A stretch of DNA of 11,084 bases, from assembly GCA_946183335.1 (NCBI GenBank), contig CAMGZN010000029.1:1-11084 (forward strand), read 5' to 3'. Both the position numbers and the translations under genes were made by a program. This stretch comes from an uncultured Caryophanales bacterium. Its GTDB lineage: Bacteria; Bacillota_I; Bacilli_A; RFN20; CAG-826. Shown here one piece after another: positions 7,810 through 11,084 of the stretch. Position 1 is the stretch's first letter; every line of letters starts with the position of its first letter. The notes below the pieces were generated by a model. It ran no database searches. It was not told the DNA's origin and was given only the letters and a program-made list of their open reading frames with translations.

Positions 7810-8918
7810 TTAATCACCTTTCCTTGGGCTACATAGACTGGATGGTCTTTTGTCCCAATAACATCTTGATAAATCTTGGCGTATTTATCGACCACAGCGT
7901 ATTCAACTTTCACACCTTTGCCGATGACGGCTTCAGTGAGAATGATGCTATGATCAACTTTAGCCTTTTCTTCTATGTGCACGTAGCGTGACACAATCGA
8001 ATTTTTCACACTACCTTCGAGGTGTCCACCATTGGCAACATAGCAGTTCTTTACGCTAGCATGCTCACCGTAGTTTGTTGGTGGAGCACTGTGTGTACGT
8101 GTATAGATTGGAGCTCCTGTATCGAATAATTGAGTTGCAACTTTATAGTCGAGTAATTCAAAGGAATACTCGATAAAGTGTTCAAAGGAATCAACACAAC
8201 GGACATAGCCTTTATGTTCATATCCATAAACTTTGAGACTTTGTGCGGCAACAATCTTTTCCATAAGCATTCTAATGCTTAAAGCATCACGATAATCCTT
8301 ATGGTTAATGATTTTTAAGAAGGCGTCTTGGCTCATAATGTATGTACGCATCGAGACTGCGACGTCATCTTTCTTACCTTTGTTTGGCGCGAAGAAGACG
8401 ACTTTGTCATCTTTCACTTCTAAGACATTTGAGCTTAAGAAAGCTTTGGAGCCATCTTTAATCTTGGTGTAAACCAATGTTATGTCAGCGCCTTTTTCCT
8501 CGTGAAACTTGAGAACTTTGTTGTAATCAATCACGGAGATAATGTGAGCTGGAGCGATAATGATGTAATCAGCATCAGCTTCATAATAAACCCAATCGTT
8601 TTCACGGATGGCGTTTAAATCCGAGTTAAATTTTGGATCTTTAATACCGCGTTCGTTCATCAAAATATTTTGACGACCGATCTTGGTATTGTTGACATAG
8701 GCTTTAAGATTACCAATGTGCTTAGCAACACTACGGTAGTTGTCCTTGACAAGAATATTAATTTCATCAATATTGGAGTTAGTAAAATTAGAGAGAGCGA
8801 AATCCATTAGAGCGTAGCGACCAACAAAGGAAGTTGATCCTAAAGTACGGTTTTTAGTTAGTTCTCCAAGGGATGGTGAATCATAAAGATTCAATAGGCC
8901 TAAAACTTTGCGTCCCAT
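7806..8918 (-). CDS. glgD: GlgD, regulatory subunit of glucose-1-phosphate adenylyltransferase
   Basis: A 370-residue GlgC paralogue that in Bacillota pairs with GlgC to form a more active heteromeric ADP-glucose pyrophosphorylase. Homology to GlgC is plain: MDFALSNFTNSNIDEINIL (38-56) aligns with IIDFPLSNCANSHITTVGVL in GlgC, and the C-terminus (about 270-350) is a left-handed beta-helix of hexapeptide-like repeats. The catalytic signatures are lost. The N-terminal GGxGxRL loop is absent (GLLNLYDSPSLGEL instead), and where GlgC has SGDHIY this protein has APAHII, so the metal-binding Asp is Ala124. That pattern is normal for GlgD and indicates a non-catalytic partner. It starts 2 bp after glgC, with GGAGAGGAG 8 nt upstream, and overlaps glgA by 4 bp. 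Confidence 0.93.
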   Translation of the reverse strand: MGRKVLGLLNLYDSPSLGELTKNRTLGSTSFVGRYALMDFALSNFTNSNIDEINILVKDNYRSVAKHIGNLKAYVNNTKIGRQNILMNERGIKDPKFNSDLNAIRENDWVYYEADADYIIIAPAHIISVIDYNKVLKFHEEKGADITLVYTKIKDGSKAFLSSNVLEVKDDKVVFFAPNKGKKDDVAVSMRTYIMSQDAFLKIINHKDYRDALSIRMLMEKIVAAQSLKVYGYEHKGYVRCVDSFEHFIEYSFELLDYKVATQLFDTGAPIYTRTHSAPPTNYGEHASVKNCYVANGGHLEGSVKNSIVSRYVHIEEKAKVDHSIILTEAVIGKGVKVEYAVVDKYAKIYQDVIGTKDHPVYVAQGKVIK

Positions 8919-8920
8919 AC

Positions 8921-10048
8921 TTATTTCTCCTCTCCAGCATAAAGCTTAATATGTTCTGGATCGCCAATAATCTTGGCGTCCTTTTTAATCTCAACATCTG
9001 GTGCAATAACAGCATAACTAGCGACAGCACCTTCGTGGATTTTCACGTTGCCCATAACAACACAGTGGTCAATTTTGGCACCTTTATCAACGATGACTTG
9101 TCGAGAAACAACAGAGTTTCTAACTTCACCATGAATGACAGTTCCTTGATCAATTAAAGAATCTTCCACCACAGCCTTTGAGCCAATGTATTGTGGATGG
9201 CAAGGTTGATCTTCAGTATAGATTTTTAAACCATTGAAGATTTCAGTAAGGTTGGTTCCATTTGTTCCATCAAGAAGGTCCATGTTGGCTTCATGAAGGG
9301 AAGCGATTGTTCCAACATCTTTCCAATAACCACGGTACTTATAGGCAAATAAACGTGCACCACTGTTAAGTAACATTGGAATGACATCTTTGCCGAAGTC
9401 GTGAGAACTTTCTTGCTTCTTGGCATCTTTGATTAGGGCTTCACGTAAAACGGAATACTTAAATAAGTAAATACCCATACTGGCAAGATTGCTTGTTGGG
9501 TGGGCTGGTTTTTCGTGGAACTCAATGATTCGGTTGTGTTTATCCGCGACTAAGATGCCAAAGCGAGAAGCTTCCTTGATAGGAACTTCATAAACTCCGA
9601 TTGTACAATCCGAGTCATTATCGATGTGTTCTTGGATCATCTCATCAAATGATGTGGAGTAAATATGGTCTCCTGATAGGATGAGAATGTAATCAGGATT
9701 TGTGGAATCCATGAAATCGATGTTGGCATAAATTGCATCCGCGGTTCCTTTGTACCAGGATAAACCTTCATCAGTTTGTCTTGGCGCAAGAGTCGTTGTT
9801 AAAGAACGAACACCATTGAGGCCCCATTTTTCTCCGTTACCAATGTATTGATCAAGGTGAACGGATTCGTATTGAGTGAGTACTCCAACTGTTGTAATGT
9901 GCGAATTGGCACAGTTCGATAGTGGGAAATCGATGATTCGATATTTCGCACCAAATGTAACAGCTGGTTTCGCGTTTTTCTTTGTTAAGGCTTCTAGACG
10001 ACTTCCTTTTCCGCCGGCTAGAATCATTGCGACAACTTTTTTCGACAT
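8921..10048 (-). CDS. glgC: Glucose-1-phosphate adenylyltransferase, catalytic subunit
   Basis: A 375-residue ADP-glucose pyrophosphorylase that makes ADP-glucose and pyrophosphate from glucose-1-phosphate and ATP, the regulated entry step of glycogen synthesis. Visible motifs: nucleotide loop ILAGGKGSRLEALTKKNAKP (9-28), GTADAIYAN (101-109), SGDHIY with the metal-binding Asp127, the glucose-1-phosphate site EFHEKP (176-181), and SMGIYLF (190-196). A C-terminal left-handed beta-helix (about 285-365) carries the usual allosteric and assembly domain. The stretch normally KMDY right after GDHIY reads STSF here, an oddity next to the active site. The ATG has a strong AAGGAG 6 nt upstream (10055-10060). 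It is the first gene of the eight-gene operon and has an extended -10 promoter about 40 bp upstream. Confidence 0.97.
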   Translation of the reverse strand: MSKKVVAMILAGGKGSRLEALTKKNAKPAVTFGAKYRIIDFPLSNCANSHITTVGVLTQYESVHLDQYIGNGEKWGLNGVRSLTTTLAPRQTDEGLSWYKGTADAIYANIDFMDSTNPDYILILSGDHIYSTSFDEMIQEHIDNDSDCTIGVYEVPIKEASRFGILVADKHNRIIEFHEKPAHPTSNLASMGIYLFKYSVLREALIKDAKKQESSHDFGKDVIPMLLNSGARLFAYKYRGYWKDVGTIASLHEANMDLLDGTNGTNLTEIFNGLKIYTEDQPCHPQYIGSKAVVEDSLIDQGTVIHGEVRNSVVSRQVIVDKGAKIDHCVVMGNVKIHEGAVASYAVIAPDVEIKKDAKIIGDPEHIKLYAGEEK

Positions 10049-10071
10049 TGCTAACTCCTTTAATAAAAAGC

Positions 10072-10086
10072 GAAATTAAAAATTTC
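10072..10086. repeat. 15-bp palindrome at the glgC transcription start
   Basis: GAAATT AAA AATTTC on the plus strand: 6-bp perfect arms with a 3-bp centre. It covers the predicted start of the glgC transcript (about 10087), so it could be an operator overlapping +1 or a small 5'-end hairpin in the mRNA. The AT-rich composition means chance is possible. Confidence 0.4.
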
Positions 10087-10093
10087 TGAGAGT

Positions 10094-10124
10094 ATTGTAT
10101 CACATTAGGTCGTTATTGCATTAA
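10094..10124 (-). promoter_or_regulatory. Extended -10 promoter of the glgC operon
   Basis: On the minus strand TG-A-TACAAT (-10 at 10094-10099, TG at 10101-10102) is an extended -10 element. The only -35 candidates are poor (for example TTAATG at 10119-10124, spacer 19), which the extended -10 can compensate. The predicted start is near 10087, giving a leader of about 39 nt that holds the AAGGAG site of glgC. This is the only good promoter recognised for the 9.9-kb operon. Confidence 0.6.
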
Positions 10125-10140
10125 GTTTATAATTTTTACT

Positions 10141-10155
10141 ATGAATTTTATTCAT
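10141..10155. repeat. 15-bp palindrome in the divergent control region
   Basis: ATGAAT TTT ATTCAT: 6-bp perfect arms and a 3-bp centre, placed between the two divergent promoters and upstream of the glgC -35 region. It has the same 6-3-6 layout as the palindrome at 10072-10086 but a different sequence. It may be a regulator binding site; no known operator consensus was recognised. Confidence 0.4.
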
Positions 10156-10203
10156 CGAAAATCACTAAGATTTGCAAAAATTAACCAACAATTGCGATAT
10201 ATT

Positions 10204-10233
10204 TTGGTGTTTAAAATCGAGTTTTGATAAAAT
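10204..10233 (+). promoter_or_regulatory. Extended -10 promoter of the small membrane protein gene
   Basis: TG-A-TAAAAT (10225-10233) forms an extended -10, with a weak -35 TTGGTG at 10204-10209 (spacer 18). Only 6 nt separate the -10 from the ATG at 10240, so the transcript is predicted to begin at or within a base or so of the start codon. The 12-mer TTTGATAAAATA occurs again at the rpmB promoter. Confidence 0.6.
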
Positions 10234-10239
10234 AAAAAC

Positions 10240-10713
10240 ATGTCGCAGAAAAATAAAGATTTAATTGTCCGTTTATCGAACACAAAATTGATCCTTCTAT
10301 ACATCGGAACTTTCCTTGTTTTTGAAGCGATTTTCTTCTTCTCATTCACCCTCTCTTCGATTCTTGAACAAAGTAAGCTAGACGTTCCATTTTTCATCTA
10401 TACACCACTGTTGGTGGTGATGAGCATTATTTTGTGCATCATGTCGATGAAAAATACATATTACATTTTGAATAATCAACGCGTCATTCATGTTCGTCTT
10501 GGAAAAGAGGTTAGTTACGAGTGGTCTCACATCGTCTACATCAACCAAGAATGGAGCAAAAAACATAAGACACTCGACTTCTTTTTAGAGAGTGGAAAAG
10601 AGTGCTTCTTGGCGTTCGATAAAGAAGGTAAGCTATATGAGTACGCTCTTCGTAACTGTCGCTTGCTCGAGCAAGAAGAATTCCGAGCTCGTTACACAAA
10701 AAATAAACTTTAG
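10240..10713 (+). CDS. Small membrane protein, two helices plus a cytoplasmic beta-rich domain, function unknown
   Basis: A 157-residue protein not recognised as a named family. The basic N-terminus (MSQKNK) is followed by hydrophobic helices at about 17-38 and 51-70, with a short polar loop between them. The remainder (71-157) is hydrophilic and looks beta-strand-rich (YYILNNQRVIHVRLGKEVSYEWSHI, then FFLESGKECFLAFDKEG), ending in a charged helix. Two helices followed by such a domain recall bacterial membrane-anchored PH-like proteins, but this is a resemblance only. The charge pattern suggests both ends are cytoplasmic. There is no ribosome site before the ATG, and the -10 box ends 7 bp before it, so the mRNA is probably leaderless. 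It is divergent from the glycogen operon and upstream of rpmB, which has its own promoter. Composition and reading support a real gene; function is open. Confidence 0.75.
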   Translation: MSQKNKDLIVRLSNTKLILLYIGTFLVFEAIFFFSFTLSSILEQSKLDVPFFIYTPLLVVMSIILCIMSMKNTYYILNNQRVIHVRLGKEVSYEWSHIVYINQEWSKKHKTLDFFLESGKECFLAFDKEGKLYEYALRNCRLLEQEEFRARYTKNKL

Positions 10714-10714
10714 T

Positions 10715-10743
10715 TTGAAAAGACTAAAGTACTTTGATAAAAT
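10715..10743 (+). promoter_or_regulatory. rpmB promoter
   Basis: TTGAAA (10715-10720), a 17-bp spacer, then TAAAAT (10738-10743) preceded by TGA as an extended -10. This is the best-formed plus-strand promoter in the window, fitting a strongly expressed ribosomal protein gene. The predicted start is near 10750, giving a leader of about 30 nt. The -35 box lies in the loop of an inverted repeat, CTTTAGT (10708-10714) and ACTAAAG (10723-10729). Confidence 0.75.
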
Positions 10744-10765
10744 AGCACTTGCTTTTCGATAGATA

Positions 10766-10772
10766 AGAGAGG
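10766..10772 (+). promoter_or_regulatory. rpmB ribosome binding site
   Basis: AGAGAGG, 8 nt before the ATG at 10781. Its presence contrasts with the gene just upstream, which has no such site. Confidence 0.75.
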
Positions 10773-10780
10773 TAAATACG

Positions 10781-10969
10781 ATGTCAAGAGTTTGTCAAAT
10801 TACAGGTGTCGGACGTAGATCCGGTAACAACCGTTCACATAGTAACATTGCTACCCGTCGTGTCTGGAACGCCAACTTACAAAAATACAAAGTTAACATT
10901 AATGGAAAAATGGTCACTGTCCGTATGACAGCTAGAGCTCATCGCTCCTTAATGAAAAACGCTAAGTAA
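10781..10969 (+). CDS. rpmB: 50S ribosomal protein L28
   Basis: A 62-residue basic protein of the large ribosomal subunit. It begins MSRVCQITGVGRRSGNNRSHS, the L28 pattern of an early Cys, ITG, and GN-x-x-SHS, followed by ATRRVWNANLQKYKV and the late VRMTARAHRSLMK. Length is normal for a Bacillota L28. Only one cysteine (C5) is present, so it is not a four-cysteine zinc-binding form. It has its own promoter, ribosome site and terminator, so it is a single-gene unit. Identification is secure. Confidence 0.97.
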   Translation: MSRVCQITGVGRRSGNNRSHSNIATRRVWNANLQKYKVNINGKMVTVRMTARAHRSLMKNAK

Positions 10970-10988
10970 TTAATTACTTAAGCAATAG

Positions 10989-11015
10989 AAAAATCCGTCG
11001 ATCGACGGATTTTTT
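10989..11015 (+). terminator. Bidirectional rho-independent terminator after rpmB
   Basis: CCGTCGATCGACGG (10995-11008) is a perfect palindrome that folds as CCGTC/GACGG with a GATC loop. It is flanked by AAAAAT on the left and ATTTTTT on the right, which lengthen the stem and give a T-tract in both directions. It ends the rpmB transcript about 20 bp after the stop and could also serve a convergent gene from the right. Confidence 0.92.
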
Positions 11016-11028
11016 CGTCTTTATATTC

Positions 11029-11082
11029 TTATCTTATTAGGGAAATAAGGAAGATAATCTCGCCTAAGAAATTAATTAAGAT
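11029..11082 (-). CDS. Possible C-terminal end of a convergent membrane protein gene (partial)
   Basis: On the minus strand one frame is open from the window edge for 17 codons and ends with TAA at 11029-11031. The residues, ILINFLGEIIFLISLIR, are strongly hydrophobic, like the end of a membrane protein. The bidirectional terminator starts 13 bp beyond the stop, as expected for a convergent gene. However, 17 open codons in such AT-rich DNA can occur by chance and T-rich DNA gives hydrophobic translations anyway, so this is only a suggestion. Confidence 0.25.
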   Translation of the reverse strand: MLINFLGEIIFLISLIR

Positions 11083-11084
11083 TA

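Noticed and set aside
10049..10087. Riboswitch or T-box in front of the operon
   Set aside because: The predicted leader is only about 39 nt, too short for these elements, and no T-box sequence was seen.
10049..10239. Catabolite-response (cre) site controlling the glycogen operon
   Set aside because: No stretch fits the TGNAANCGNTNNCA pattern on either strand; the palindromes present have a different form.
10152..10397. Minus-strand 81-codon frame across the divergent region and the start of the membrane protein gene
   Set aside because: It runs antisense to the more credible plus-strand gene and through its promoter, and has no ribosome site or family resemblance.
11029..11057. TTATCTT / AAGATAA inverted repeat near the right edge
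   Set aside because: It is AT-rich with competing pairings, no T-tract follows, and it is readily explained by base composition.

Overview
The window comes from an AT-rich, low-GC Gram-positive-type bacterium (Bacillota/Bacilli sensu lato, possibly a deep branch near Erysipelotrichia or the standard-code Mollicutes). Evidence: AAGGAG-type Shine-Dalgarno sites, sigma-A-type promoters, a GlgC/GlgD pair, a CoaX-type pantothenate kinase, a PepV dipeptidase and a CIRCE-like operator. Several genes end in TGA inside ATGA overlaps, so TGA is a stop here and the Mycoplasma code does not apply. The exact taxon is inference.

Layout. Positions 1-104 hold a leftward promoter (-35 at 72-77, -10 at 49-54) overlapped by a CIRCE-like HrcA operator (75-101). 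They presumably drive a heat-shock gene beyond the left edge. Positions 107-131 hold the terminator of the large leftward operon. Positions 152-10048 hold eight leftward genes packed with 4-bp overlaps or 0-2 bp gaps, in transcription order glgC, glgD, glgA, leuS, coaX, pepV, trmB, pncB. Positions 10049-10239 are a divergent control region with an extended -10 promoter for each direction and two 6-3-6 palindromes. Positions 10240-10713 (+) encode a small two-helix membrane protein with an apparently leaderless start. rpmB (10781-10969, +) follows with its own promoter, then a bidirectional terminator. A weak hint of a convergent gene lies at the right edge.

How the genes fit together. GlgC/GlgD make ADP-glucose and GlgA polymerises it, so the 5' half of the operon is glycogen synthesis. 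Branching enzyme and phosphorylase are not in the window. The 3' half is housekeeping: leucyl-tRNA synthetase, the first CoA step, peptide turnover, tRNA m7G46 methylation and NAD salvage. No strong internal promoter was recognised by eye, so storage-polymer synthesis, translation and cofactor supply appear to share one transcript.

No phage, transposon, CRISPR, toxin or defence system was seen. The most unusual signals are regulatory: the CIRCE-promoter whose spacer is a perfect homopurine mirror repeat, the leaderless membrane-protein gene, the palindromes in the divergent region, and leuS lying inside a glycogen operon without a T-box at its start.
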